Positions 28,449-37,473 of a stretch of DNA of 64,000 nucleotides are shown here, piece by piece (the first letter of the stretch is position 1; the number at the start of each line of letters is the position of its first letter). The position numbers were made by a program, and so were the translations under genes. The DNA is taken from NCBI GenBank assembly GCA_002239065.1, contig MPNO01000009.1:36400-100399 (forward strand), in the 5' to 3' direction. A model generated the notes under the pieces. That model did not search any database, was not told the origin of the DNA, and saw nothing but the letters and a program-made list of their open reading frames with translations. The stretch is from Defluviicoccus sp. bin129. GTDB taxonomy: Bacteria; Pseudomonadota; Alphaproteobacteria; MPNO01.

Positions 28449-29483
28449 TCAGGGGGGCTTACGCGCCAGGAAACAGTACAGAGGCGTGAAGATGCCGGTC
28501 GCGCCGCCCGCTACATAGGCGCCAGCGGTCCGGTCCAGCAGTTCGACGACCTTTGAGGAGCCCTTCGGGAACACGCCCAGCAGCTCAGCCAGCCTTGATG
28601 CCCGGATGACCGCCTTGCGACCCGCCGAAGTCCTCCGCAGGGCACTGGCCCGGGTCCCGCCCCAGACCTCCATGGGCCGGTACCACGGCGTAGCCGGACC
28701 GTCCTCCGCAATCGCCAGATTCACTCCCTCGACGATCCGGAATCCCGCCGATTCCAGAGCCCGGTCCACCCCGTCCATCGTCTCGATATCCTTGAGCGCA
28801 ATACCCCGCATAAGGTCCTGCTTGATGGACCGGTGGCGGTCGTTATCCGGATCGAATTTGCTCGTCATGCACATTTCCTGGCCCCAGAACAGGGCGCCGG
28901 GTTTCAACACGCGGTATATCTCAGTGAACGCGCCCGCCTTGTCCGGCGCATGGCATGTCGATTCGATCGCATAGCCTCTGTCGAAGCTGTTGTCCTCGAT
29001 GGCGCTCATGTCCATGAAGCTGCAGTGCACATAATCGACCATATGGTCGAGCCCGGCATCCGCGCTTAACGCCTTCGCCTTGTCGAGCTGGATTTCGCTG
29101 CTGTTAACCCCGACCACCCTGACGTCGGCCTCGCGGACGACGCGGCGCATCGGGCCGCCGACGCCGCAACCGACGTCGATCACCACCATGCCCGGGCGCA
29201 ACTCCAGCTTGGAGATTATCAATCGCTGGTGCCTAGCGATCGATTCCTCCAGGCTCTCGTGCCGCGACAGCGGCGCGAAGTGCAGGGATTCGCCCCACCC
29301 GAACACCATGAACTCGCTGCAAAGGTCGTAATATTCCCTGACGGTATCGGCGTGGTCGTAATCCGTCGTGGCACCCTCCGAAGACGCCCTGGCAGTCCAG
29401 TTCTCGAAGCGTTGCGCGCGACGGGAGACATTCGACCCGCGGTACGAGGTCTTTAGCCCGCGGTACAGGCTTCGCATCTTCAT
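28449..29483 (-). CDS. Sterol C-24 methyltransferase (Erg6/SMT-like)
   Basis: A 344-residue SAM-dependent methyltransferase that looks like eukaryotic Erg6/SMT over its whole length. All conserved SMT regions are present: YYDLCSEF...FGWGESLHF (51-69), SAM motif VIDVGCGVGGP (101-111), YAIESTCHAP (171-180), PWYRPM (266-271), and the C-terminal sterol-MT domain ending GIFTPLYCFLARKP (330-343). SMTs transfer methyl from SAM to C-24 of the sterol side chain, making ergosterol- or phytosterol-type tails. The ATG at 29483 has only a weak GGGGG site. It is flanked by IS remnants, pointing to gene transfer. A tocopherol or cycloartenol-like relative is possible, but the YAIE-TCHAP and C-terminal match favour SMT. 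Confidence 0.9.
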   Translation of the reverse strand: MKMRSLYRGLKTSYRGSNVSRRAQRFENWTARASSEGATTDYDHADTVREYYDLCSEFMVFGWGESLHFAPLSRHESLEESIARHQRLIISKLELRPGMVVIDVGCGVGGPMRRVVREADVRVVGVNSSEIQLDKAKALSADAGLDHMVDYVHCSFMDMSAIEDNSFDRGYAIESTCHAPDKAGAFTEIYRVLKPGALFWGQEMCMTSKFDPDNDRHRSIKQDLMRGIALKDIETMDGVDRALESAGFRIVEGVNLAIAEDGPATPWYRPMEVWGGTRASALRRTSAGRKAVIRASRLAELLGVFPKGSSKVVELLDRTAGAYVAGGATGIFTPLYCFLARKPP

Positions 29484-29733
29484 CGCGGGCGGCCCCCGGT
29501 CTTCACACCCGCCGAGAATCCCGCGCCGGTGGACCGAACGGGCAGGCTTCCCGGCGGCTTCATCCGTCCGGCGACGTACGGGTGCCGACGGTCGCAGCGT
29601 TTCCTGTGCATGAAGGACTACCGTTTTCCAAACCTGAAATGAGCCTGAACGAGGAGTGAGAGTCCGCAGTTTGGAGGACCGATGTTGGGGCGGTTGTGGG
29701 AGGGGGCATGATGGGTTGGGAGACCGGTTGAGG
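29484..29733. other. Intergenic region upstream of the sterol methyltransferase
   Basis: These 250 bp hold the likely promoter of the leftward methyltransferase gene and the 3' edge of the truncated transposase. I see no convincing promoter or operator. Confidence 0.4.
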
Positions 29734-30249
29734 TCAAGCAGAGCCTTTGGCGCTGTGTGGTGTTGTCGTCCCAGTGATTGTACGGAACAGCTCGTCGCGC
29801 GCAGCGTTGACCGCGAGGGCCGCATCAACTTCGCTCTGGACGTAGGCAACGGCGTCCAGGCGCTCGAAGGTGGCCGGTCCGCAGCGCTGACCGAGCGCTG
29901 CGTCGACTTCGGCGAGCAGGCGGATTTCGGCCGCGGTGTAGCGCCTCGCGAAGGGACGTGCCCGCCCGGCGCTGCGGCGGTCGCGGATGCGTCCCGTCCA
30001 GCGGTGCCGGGCCATCAGCCGGGTGAGCTGCGCCCGCGACAGCCCCGTCATCTTCGCGAGGTACGCCTTCACCGCGCCTATGTCCGCCTTGCCCAGCGCC
30101 GCGTAAACGAACTGCACCAGGGTGCGCCGGATGAACTCGTAGGCCGATGCGCGGTCGGCGATGGCGAAATCCACCGTCTCATTGGCCTCGGCGACGCGCC
30201 GCACGTGCTCCAGGGTCTGAACCCGTTGTGTCTGTAGCGTTACGATCAT
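29734..30249 (-). pseudogene. Truncated integrase-type (rve/DDE) transposase
   Basis: The first 120 or so residues (MIVTLQTQRVQTLEHVRR, SAYEFIRRTLVQFVYAALGKADIGAVKAYLAKMTGLSRAQLTRLM, RARPFARRYTAAEIRLLAEVDAALGQ) match the N-terminal HTH part of a common proteobacterial IS integrase family. After CGPAT the normal continuation to the DDE catalytic domain is missing and the frame ends at residue 171. It is therefore a transposase remnant with an internal or terminal deletion, and it separates the methyltransferase from the P450 fusion. Confidence 0.75.
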
Positions 30250-30386
30250 CCTCCGACGATCCCCGAATCGCTCCCGCTACAGGCTCGTCTGTCCTTGGAT
30301 TCAACCCCTCCCTTCAGGCTCATTTCTCATTGGACAAGGCTGGACCTGTCCTCATGTTCGTCGACAAGGTGCGATATCGTTGGGTA

Positions 30387-30414
30387 TTGTGACAGTTTAC
30401 GATGACAAGATACG
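30387..30414 (+). promoter_or_regulatory. Possible promoter of the GPP34-P450 gene
   Basis: TTGTGA (30387-30392) and GATACG (30409-30414) with a 16-nt spacer form a weak sigma-70-like promoter about 115 nt before the P450 start. The sequence from TTGTGACA to TGACAA is an imperfect inverted repeat and could bind a TetR-like regulator. Just upstream, GGACA-N10-TGTCC (30332-30351) is another inverted repeat. Evidence is by eye only. Confidence 0.25.
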
Positions 30415-30530
30415 GAATGAGAGCGGCAACCACGCACTTCATGGTAAACTTCCCGCGCTTCCGCGTGTGATCGCCTTTCGCGGGAGACCCGGCGCCCGTA
30501 TCTTGCGACCGCTTGGGATGCGAGGAGGCC

Positions 30531-32549
30531 ATGCCCGATACGACCGTGACGACCCAACCGCTGAGCCTGCCCGAAGAGCTCATCCTGATGCTGCTCAACG
30601 AGCAGAACGGGTATTTCCATCAGGTGCCCGGCTGGGACCTGAACTGCACCGTCGTCGGCGCGGTACTCGCCGAGCTCTCGCTCCAGTCGCGCATCGACAC
30701 GGATCTGGATTCGCTGCATCTGCTGGACCGGACGGACACCGGCGATCCCGCCCTGGATCCGTTTCTGAAGCAGATCGCGGACGAACCGGCCCAGCGGAAC
30801 GCCCAGTACTGGATCGAGCGGTTCGCCGGCCAGGCGGAGTCGATCATCGATCTGACCCTGGACCGCCTGGTCGGGCTGAAGATCCTGGAACACCATGACG
30901 GCGATTTCTGGACGCTGGCGACCGCGAGGTGGTACGAGGATTTGCGCGGCGGCGCCCAGGAAGGGACCGTCGGTCAGTTCATCAAGACGCGCGTCGTCAA
31001 GGCGCTCTTCACCGACGAGATCCCCGATCCGAGAGAGGTCATCGTCATCTGCCTCGTCAATGCGTGCGACGTCTTTCGCATCATGTTCGAGCTCGACGAG
31101 GAGACCGAGGAGCGCATCGCCTCCATCTGCCGGATGGACCTGATCGGCCGTTCCATAGCCGCCGCGGTCGCACAGAACATCTCGACCCCGATGCTCCGTC
31201 GTTCCACGCTCAACAAGAAGATACCCGTCGTCGCCCTGCGCCGGCTGCTGCTCAGCCCGCATTTGCGCAGCGGCAACATTCCCGCGGTCTTTGCCGACCT
31301 GGCGAAAGAATACGGCCCGGTGTTCGAGATCCGTCCGCCGTTCGCCAAGCCGATGACGTTCCTCGCCGGGCCGGAGACCAACCACTGGGTGCACCGGCAC
31401 GGGCGGATGCACCTGAAGGCCGGGGGCTATTTCGCGGATTTCGAGAAGGTCTACGGCGCGCATGGCGTGCTGCCGTCGCTCGACGGCGCCGATCACTTCC
31501 GCCTTCGCAAGGCGATGGGACCGGCCAATTCGCGGGGCCGGCTGGCGGGCCGGCTGGACGAGGTGTACGGCCTTGTCCGCCAATACATGGCGACCTGGAC
31601 GGTCGGCGAGACCTTCCCCGTGCGCGCCTGCCGGCGGATGATCAACGCGCAGCTCTCGCCGCTCTTCCTCGCCGTCGAATCGCAGGACATCATCGACGAC
31701 CTGATGGGCTTCAAGGAGCGGGCGCTGACCACCCACATCGTCAAGGCCCTTCCCAGGTTCATGCTGAACACCCCCGGGATGAAACGCCGCGCGAAAGCCG
31801 TCGACACGCTGCTGGAACGGATCCAGAGCGTCCATACCCCGGCCCAGCGGGCGGGTTGTCCGCGGAACCTCGCGGACGACTGGCTGAGCCTGCACGCGAG
31901 CGATCCCCAGCTGGTGCCGGAGGCCAATCTGCGCTTCGCCCTGTCCGCGGCGCTGGTCGCCAGCGTCTATCTCGGCGACGCGCTGAGCTTCTCGGTTTAC
32001 GCACTGGCGTCCCAACCCGCGCTCTGCGCGAGAATCCAGGCCGAAGCCGACGCCCTGTTCGACAACGGCGACCCCGACGGCGATGACTTCAACCAGGGCT
32101 CGATGGATGTCACGCACCGCTTCCTGATGGAGTGCCTCCGCATGTATCCGATCGTCCCGATGTCGATGCGGGACGTGATGAATTCCTTCGTGTTCGAAGG
32201 CTACGAGCTGCCGGTGGGGTCGAGGCTCTTTATCGCCCAGACGGCCTCGCACTACATGGAAGACATCTTCCCCGACCCCTTCTCGTTCGACATCGACCGC
32301 TATCTGCCCCCGCGCGAGGAGCACCGCGGCCCCGGCTACGCGCCCTACGGGCTGGGCACGCACAGATGCCTGGGCTCGCGCTGGATGGACCTGCAGCTGG
32401 CGGTGAACGTGATGATGATCGCGCATCACTTCACCCTCGAAGTGTCTCCCGCGGACTGGAAGCTCAAGTTCAGCCCGCTCCCGTCGATGAAGCCGAGCGA
32501 AAAGCTCAGTTTCCGGGTCGCCGAGCAGCGGCGCGACCTGCCCGCCTGA
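30531..32549 (+). CDS. GPP34 (GOLPH3-like) domain fused to cytochrome P450
   Basis: A 672-residue two-domain protein. Residues 1 to about 215 form a GPP34 domain (LSLPEELILMLLNEQNG; GAVLAELSLQSRI; DRTDTGDPALDPFL; IKTRVVKALF). In eukaryotes this domain (GOLPH3/Vps74) binds phosphatidylinositol-4-phosphate membranes; bacterial members are of unknown role. Residues about 240-672 are a P450: ExxR at Glu534-Arg537 (ECLR) and the heme loop YGLGTHRCLG with Cys613 as thiolate ligand. The usual I-helix AGx(D/E)TT is not evident; VASVYLGDALS stands there (near 475-485). The ATG at 30531 follows GAGGAGG. No redox partner is adjacent. Sterol context suggests a sterol or lipid substrate. Confidence 0.88.
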   Translation: MPDTTVTTQPLSLPEELILMLLNEQNGYFHQVPGWDLNCTVVGAVLAELSLQSRIDTDLDSLHLLDRTDTGDPALDPFLKQIADEPAQRNAQYWIERFAGQAESIIDLTLDRLVGLKILEHHDGDFWTLATARWYEDLRGGAQEGTVGQFIKTRVVKALFTDEIPDPREVIVICLVNACDVFRIMFELDEETEERIASICRMDLIGRSIAAAVAQNISTPMLRRSTLNKKIPVVALRRLLLSPHLRSGNIPAVFADLAKEYGPVFEIRPPFAKPMTFLAGPETNHWVHRHGRMHLKAGGYFADFEKVYGAHGVLPSLDGADHFRLRKAMGPANSRGRLAGRLDEVYGLVRQYMATWTVGETFPVRACRRMINAQLSPLFLAVESQDIIDDLMGFKERALTTHIVKALPRFMLNTPGMKRRAKAVDTLLERIQSVHTPAQRAGCPRNLADDWLSLHASDPQLVPEANLRFALSAALVASVYLGDALSFSVYALASQPALCARIQAEADALFDNGDPDGDDFNQGSMDVTHRFLMECLRMYPIVPMSMRDVMNSFVFEGYELPVGSRLFIAQTASHYMEDIFPDPFSFDIDRYLPPREEHRGPGYAPYGLGTHRCLGSRWMDLQLAVNVMMIAHHFTLEVSPADWKLKFSPLPSMKPSEKLSFRVAEQRRDLPA

Positions 32550-32551
32550 CC

Positions 32552-33910
32552 TCACGCCTTCCTGAAGCGCCAGCCGTACATCATCCGGCCGTAGAAGTTG
32601 AACCACTTGCGCGCTTCCGCGTCCTCGAACGGATAGTCGGCGCCGATCTGCCGCGCCGTCGCCAGGCCCGAGACGAAACAGGTCTCCTGGCTGTTGACCA
32701 GCGTGTGGGCGCCGCAATGCCAGCTTCGCCGCCTGCCCTGGACGAAGCGGAACAGGTGGATCAGAAGCGCCACATGGCGCACGTCGTGCACGATGTGCTG
32801 GAACCACCAGCGCTTGACGATCTTTGCTTCGTCGATGCGGCTGACCGGGTTGTAGGTCACCAGGCACGGCTTGTCGGACCGGTTCGCCCAGGGCTGCTGG
32901 TTGTGCATGATGTAGGTGATTTCGTAGTTGTCGGGCCGCGCGCCGTATTGCTCGATGTGATTGCTCCGGCTGGCCAGCGGCTTGACGTCGTTGTCCGGCA
33001 GCACCGAGGCGTCCGAATGAACCACGGTATGGTTGTGCAGCTCGCTCTCGTAACGGATCGCCGACAGCAGCCAGCCCTCCAACAGGGTCGGGTTGTCGAG
33101 GATCATCAGCGTCTGGTTCGCGTTGCAGGCGAAGACCACGTCGTCGAACGCCTCCGCCCTGCCGTCCTCGTCCTCCACGACCACGCCGGACGCACGCCGG
33201 TAGACCTTTCGCACCGGCCGGTCGAGATCGATCCTGTCGCGGAAGCCGGCGGACAATTCGTCGTAAATCCGCCGCGTGCCGCGTTCCCAGGTCTGCATCG
33301 GCGTCGCGGTCTCGATATCGAAGAACTCCAGATACCGCGCGAACAGCGACGCCGGCATGTCGAACACGTTGGTGGCCATCAGGAAGTTGACGAACATCGG
33401 CTTCAGGACCTGGTAGCGGAAATCGCCGGAGAACCGGCCGAAATCGAGCACCGTGCCCATGCTGACGTAGTTGAACGGGTTGAGGGCGTTGAGCGCCCTG
33501 GACCGCGTCCGGTTGAGCCGGCCGAGCCGCTTGAGACGTTTCAGGAGCTTCTGGAATTTCGCGATTTCCGGCTGCAGCCGCCGCCTGATGTCGGAGTCGA
33601 AATCGTGCGCGTAGACGCCGCCGCGATACCTCACGCTGTAGCTGAACCGGGTGTCGACCAGCTCGATACCGTGCCGGCGCATCAACAGGACGATGTGGTG
33701 GTAGACCGAGGGGATGCAGGCGGTGACGGAGATGTCGAAGGGTATCGAGCTGCCGTCGTCCTGCGGCATGTCGGCGGTGATCGCATTGCCGCCGACCCGG
33801 CTCTCCGCTTCGAACAGCCTGAAGTCGAAGCGGTCGGGGTGCCGCGCGAGCGCCCAGGCCACGCCGAGACCCGAGATGCCCCCGCCGACAATGGCGATCC
33901 GTCTCGGCAT
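32552..33910 (-). CDS. FAD-dependent amine-oxidase-like oxidoreductase (COG2907-like)
   Basis: A 452-residue flavoprotein with an N-terminal Rossmann motif IAIVGGGISGLGVAWAL, the ESRVGGNA segment typical of the amine oxidase/desaturase superfamily, and a C-terminal FAD segment CFVSGLATARQIGADYP. It resembles COG2907 predicted NAD/FAD-binding proteins; HpnE-type or carotenoid-desaturase-like redox chemistry on an isoprenoid is possible. It follows the LolA-like gene by 19 nt in an RND-LolA-FAD operon and converges with the P450 gene only 2 nt away. Confidence 0.85.
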   Translation of the reverse strand: MPRRIAIVGGGISGLGVAWALARHPDRFDFRLFEAESRVGGNAITADMPQDDGSSIPFDISVTACIPSVYHHIVLLMRRHGIELVDTRFSYSVRYRGGVYAHDFDSDIRRRLQPEIAKFQKLLKRLKRLGRLNRTRSRALNALNPFNYVSMGTVLDFGRFSGDFRYQVLKPMFVNFLMATNVFDMPASLFARYLEFFDIETATPMQTWERGTRRIYDELSAGFRDRIDLDRPVRKVYRRASGVVVEDEDGRAEAFDDVVFACNANQTLMILDNPTLLEGWLLSAIRYESELHNHTVVHSDASVLPDNDVKPLASRSNHIEQYGARPDNYEITYIMHNQQPWANRSDKPCLVTYNPVSRIDEAKIVKRWWFQHIVHDVRHVALLIHLFRFVQGRRRSWHCGAHTLVNSQETCFVSGLATARQIGADYPFEDAEARKWFNFYGRMMYGWRFRKA

Positions 33911-33929
33911 CGCCGGGCCCGGCCCGGCT

Positions 33930-34751
33930 CTAGCGCACCCGCTTCAGCGCCGTCCGGGTGAAATCGCCGAGGTCGAGGTCGGTGCCGAACTCGTAGTCCG
34001 ACCAGTGCAGCACGGTGCTCTTGCCCGTGAGATGATTGTTCATCGTGATCTTGCCGCCGCGCCAGAACCGGTCGAGGTATTTCTCGTAATCCTCCACCGC
34101 CATGGTCTTGAGATGCGCGCCCCGGCGGTCGAAGTACTGGATCTTGATGCTGCGAAGCTCCTTCTTGTCGAGCCAGACCAGCTGCCTGGAATACCCCGAA
34201 TCCTTGCTCAGCGGGATACGCTCCAGGACGCTGCACCGGAGGTCGCCGCAGGCCTCGTCGCGCAGGAAGCGGTGCCTGAATTTCTCGACCTCGACGGCGC
34301 CCATGTCCTCGTAGGAGAATTCGCTGCCCATGAAGGAGCCGGACTGTTTCGACGAGCTGATGCGCTTGACCCGCTTCAGGGCGGGAAGATAGAGCCACTG
34401 CTCGTCCGGTCCGTCCTTGTGGGCGTGGACCAAGAACCCGGTTCCCCTGACATCGCGCGGGCGGTCGAATACGAAGATGGTGCGGTCGCCGTCGCCCTCG
34501 ACCTCGATGGTCTTGAGCCGGACTTGCCGACGGCTTTCCTGCCCCCGCTTGGTGCGCAACACCATGGTCAGGTTGGCGGTGAAATTGCCGAAACCCTTCT
34601 GGCGCTGGCGGGATTCGGTGGCGATCTTTCGCCCGGCTTCCTCGGCGTCGCTGTCCGCGCGGACGGCCGAAGGCTCGGCCGTCCAGGCAAAGACGGCGGC
34701 CAGGATGCCGCACCACAGCGGCATCGGGTGGGGGAGCGAGGCGCGAATCAC
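33930..34751 (-). CDS. LolA-like outer membrane lipoprotein-sorting protein (PF17131-like)
   Basis: A 273-residue exported protein with a signal sequence near MPLWCGILAAVFAWTAEPSAVRA and a LolA/LppX-like half-barrel: RQKGFGNFTANLTMVLR, DRTIFVFDRPRDVRGTGFLVH, YLPALKRVKRISSSKQSGSFMGSEFSYED. In this family the protein is regularly paired with MMPL/RND exporters and probably carries a hydrophobic ligand across the periplasm. The GTG start at 34751 has AGGAGG 5 nt upstream. It is the middle gene of the RND-LolA-FAD run. A sterol cargo is inferred from the neighbours. Confidence 0.87.
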   Translation of the reverse strand: MIRASLPHPMPLWCGILAAVFAWTAEPSAVRADSDAEEAGRKIATESRQRQKGFGNFTANLTMVLRTKRGQESRRQVRLKTIEVEGDGDRTIFVFDRPRDVRGTGFLVHAHKDGPDEQWLYLPALKRVKRISSSKQSGSFMGSEFSYEDMGAVEVEKFRHRFLRDEACGDLRCSVLERIPLSKDSGYSRQLVWLDKKELRSIKIQYFDRRGAHLKTMAVEDYEKYLDRFWRGGKITMNNHLTGKSTVLHWSDYEFGTDLDLGDFTRTALKRVR

Positions 34752-34847
34752 CGTTTCCTCCTGTGCTTCGCCTTCACCCAAAGTGCTTCGCGCATGGTAG
34801 CACGATTCCCGCCCGACCGGCGTGCGACATTGCGCCATGCGGCCCGT

Positions 34848-37175
34848 CTATTCGGCCTCGCGCCGCAGCCGTTCCCTGATCTGCGCGCTGGTCTCCCGCG
34901 CCCCGTCGAGCGCCATCAGGAGCGGCGGCAGGAGCAGGAAATCCGCCAGCAGGGCGACGATCACCGTGACTCCCACCAGCAGGCCGAGCGCCTGGTTGGT
35001 CGCCATCCCCGAGGCGCCGAACACCAGGAATCCCAGCGCGAACACGACGGTGGTCGCGAACAGCGCCTTGCCCACCGTGCGGAACGCCGATTGAACCGAT
35101 TCCGAGGGCAGCAGCCCGCGCTTCCTGCCCTCGACGTAGTTGGTCATGAAGTGGATCGTGTCGTCGACGATGATGCCGAACGCGATCGCGGTGACCACCG
35201 AGGCGGCGACCCCGACCTCGCCCACCGCATACCCCCACAGGCCCATCGCCATGGCGGCCGGGACGAAATTGGGGATCAGGGTGATCAGGCCGAGACGCAC
35301 GCTCCTGAACACGAAGAGCAGGAGCAGCGAGACGATGGCCATCGCCGTCACGGTGCCGATCAGCATGCCCTCGATGTTGCGCTGGATCGAACGCGCCCCG
35401 ACCACCGCGACGCCGCTGGCCTGGGTCGCCATTTCGGGCGCGTTTTGCCGGAACCAGCCCTGCGCGCGCTCGTCGAGCGCGATCTTCTCGCTGGTCGACA
35501 GGCTCTTGAGCACCACCGTCAGCCGCGTCGACGACCGGTCCACGTCGATCAGGTTGTTGAGGTCGCGGCCGACCGGCAGGGACAGCTCGTAGAGCAGCAG
35601 ATACTGCGCGGCGAGATCGGAGCTCTCCGGAATCCTGTAGAACGCCGGATCGTCGCCATGCAGGTTCTTGTTCAGCCGCTTCAGGATGTCGGCGATGCCG
35701 GACACATGGGCGATTTCGGGCTGGGACCGGAACCATGCGGACAACGCATCGACCTTGCCGAGATAGCCGACATCCGTGATGCCGCCCTCCCGCCCCGCGC
35801 CGAGCGAGTACTCGTAGGTTTCCACGCCGGTGAAGTTCTCGCTTATGAAGTCGGTGGACCGGCGGAACTCGTAGCTCTCGTCGAGCAGCTCGAGCCAGTT
35901 CTCCTTGAGTTCGATCCGCGAGATACCGGCAACCAGCACGACCACCAGGAAGCCGAAGCAGACCAGCAGCGTCGTGTGGCGGGAAACCACGAACCGCCCC
36001 AGGAGATCGAAGACATCGGATCTCCCGGCGCGCGGCGGCCGGGCACGCATCGGCAGGATCGACAGCAAAACCGGCAGCAGGGTCACCGAATAGATGAAGG
36101 CGCACAGCGCGCCGAACGCAACCATGTTGCCCATCACCTTGAACGGCGGCATTTCGGCGAAATTCAGGCTGAGGAAACCGATCGCGGTGGTCAGCGACGT
36201 CAGGAAGACGGGCCACGAATTGACTTCCAGGGAGTGTGCGGTCGCCTGTCGGCGGTCCATGCCCTGGCGCAGGCCCGCGTACATGCCCTCGATGATGTGA
36301 ACGGAATGCGCGACGGTGACCGCCATCAGCACGAACATCGCCGCGGCGCTCTCGCCGAACAGCTTCATTCCCGTCCAGCCGATGAAGCCCATCGCGGAAA
36401 GGATGACGACGACCATCATCACGACGATCGCCACTGTCCCCCAGATCGAGCGCAGCAGGATCACGGCGACGACCAGCATCGTCGCGAGCGCGATGGGGGC
36501 GAGGATCGCCATCTCGCCGTCGATCGCGTCGCGCATCGCCCGATTGAGGACGAGTTCGCCGGTCATGTGGTAGTCGACGTTCGAGAACTTCTCCCGCGCC
36601 TTGGCGGCGGTGTCATGGAGGAAATCGGTGACCTCGATCCTGCCCTGCTGCCGGTTGTCGGGCAGCGCGACGCTGACGACCAGCCCGGCGACGCGGCCGT
36701 CGCGGGAAACGAAGCGTCCGGCGACCTCCTCCGTGGCGAGGGCGACGCGCTCGATCCGTTCGATGTCCTGATCCGTCAGCGCGCCCGCCTCGTCGATCAG
36801 CGGTTCGACGATCAGCTCGTCCTCGCGGCCTTCGCTGTGGGTGTAGTTGGTGATCGAATCGACGCGGGTGACATAGGGCGTTTGCCACAGCCGCTCGGTC
36901 AGATCCTCGATGGCGACCAGGGTTTCGCGCGTGAAGATGGTGCCGCTTTTCGGCGCCACCGCGACCAGCGCCGCGTCGGACAGGGCGTAGGTGTCTTCCA
37001 GCCGCTCCAGCGCGACGATATTCGGGTCGTCCTTCCCGAAGTGGTTCCGCACGTCCACGTCGACCGCGACGATTCGCCCGGCGCCCGCGGCGAGGGCGGC
37101 CATGAAGACGAGCGAGAGCAGCATGGTCAGCCATCGCCGACCCATGACGAGCGCGATGAAGGATTCCATTTTCAT
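34848..37175 (-). CDS. RND/MMPL-family lipid exporter
   Basis: A 775-residue RND transporter of the MMPL/HpnN/Patched-like class, with about 12 spans: one at residues 15-37, an extracytoplasmic loop with TRVDSITNYTHSEGRE, a five-span block with AVTVAHSVHIIEGMY and TAIGFLSLNFAEMPPFKVMGN, a second loop, and a second block with FGIIVDDTIHFMTNYVEGRK. HpnN-type relatives move hopanoids, and RND transporters also serve bacterial sterol trafficking. It is first in the operon with the LolA-like protein and the FAD enzyme. The start is the first of two ATGs (37175, 37169); the ribosome site is weak. Confidence 0.9.
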   Translation of the reverse strand: MKMESFIALVMGRRWLTMLLSLVFMAALAAGAGRIVAVDVDVRNHFGKDDPNIVALERLEDTYALSDAALVAVAPKSGTIFTRETLVAIEDLTERLWQTPYVTRVDSITNYTHSEGREDELIVEPLIDEAGALTDQDIERIERVALATEEVAGRFVSRDGRVAGLVVSVALPDNRQQGRIEVTDFLHDTAAKAREKFSNVDYHMTGELVLNRAMRDAIDGEMAILAPIALATMLVVAVILLRSIWGTVAIVVMMVVVILSAMGFIGWTGMKLFGESAAAMFVLMAVTVAHSVHIIEGMYAGLRQGMDRRQATAHSLEVNSWPVFLTSLTTAIGFLSLNFAEMPPFKVMGNMVAFGALCAFIYSVTLLPVLLSILPMRARPPRAGRSDVFDLLGRFVVSRHTTLLVCFGFLVVVLVAGISRIELKENWLELLDESYEFRRSTDFISENFTGVETYEYSLGAGREGGITDVGYLGKVDALSAWFRSQPEIAHVSGIADILKRLNKNLHGDDPAFYRIPESSDLAAQYLLLYELSLPVGRDLNNLIDVDRSSTRLTVVLKSLSTSEKIALDERAQGWFRQNAPEMATQASGVAVVGARSIQRNIEGMLIGTVTAMAIVSLLLLFVFRSVRLGLITLIPNFVPAAMAMGLWGYAVGEVGVAASVVTAIAFGIIVDDTIHFMTNYVEGRKRGLLPSESVQSAFRTVGKALFATTVVFALGFLVFGASGMATNQALGLLVGVTVIVALLADFLLLPPLLMALDGARETSAQIRERLRREAE

Positions 37176-37473
37176 GCGGATGAACCAGCCCGTGAGCAGG
37201 CTCCGAACATAGCATTTCCCGGCCGATTCGCCACCGGCAATCCCCCGCGGCGCGCGGGCTCGCGCCGATGAAACGGCTCCCGCCCGGCGCCGGTGCCGCG
37301 GCGTCTGGCCGCTGGCCGATGCGAACCGGGTTGGGCTATGATGCCGGCCGGCAGACACGCGCGCCGTCGGTCGCCGCGTGCTTCTCACCCACCGTGCCCG
37401 GTCACGATGCGGAGGGCAGTCCGATACCCCGTCAGCACATGCCGTCGCGCAACCCGGGCTGACCGACCCTGCC
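37176..37473. other. Divergent intergenic region RND / Rieske
   Basis: About 300 bp separate the leftward RND operon from the rightward Rieske gene and should hold both promoters. I found no clear palindromic operator or riboswitch in it. Confidence 0.4.

Noticed and set aside
33714..37271. 1,185-residue open frame on the plus strand
   Set aside because: Antisense to the RND exporter, the LolA-like gene and the start of the FAD gene; no motif.
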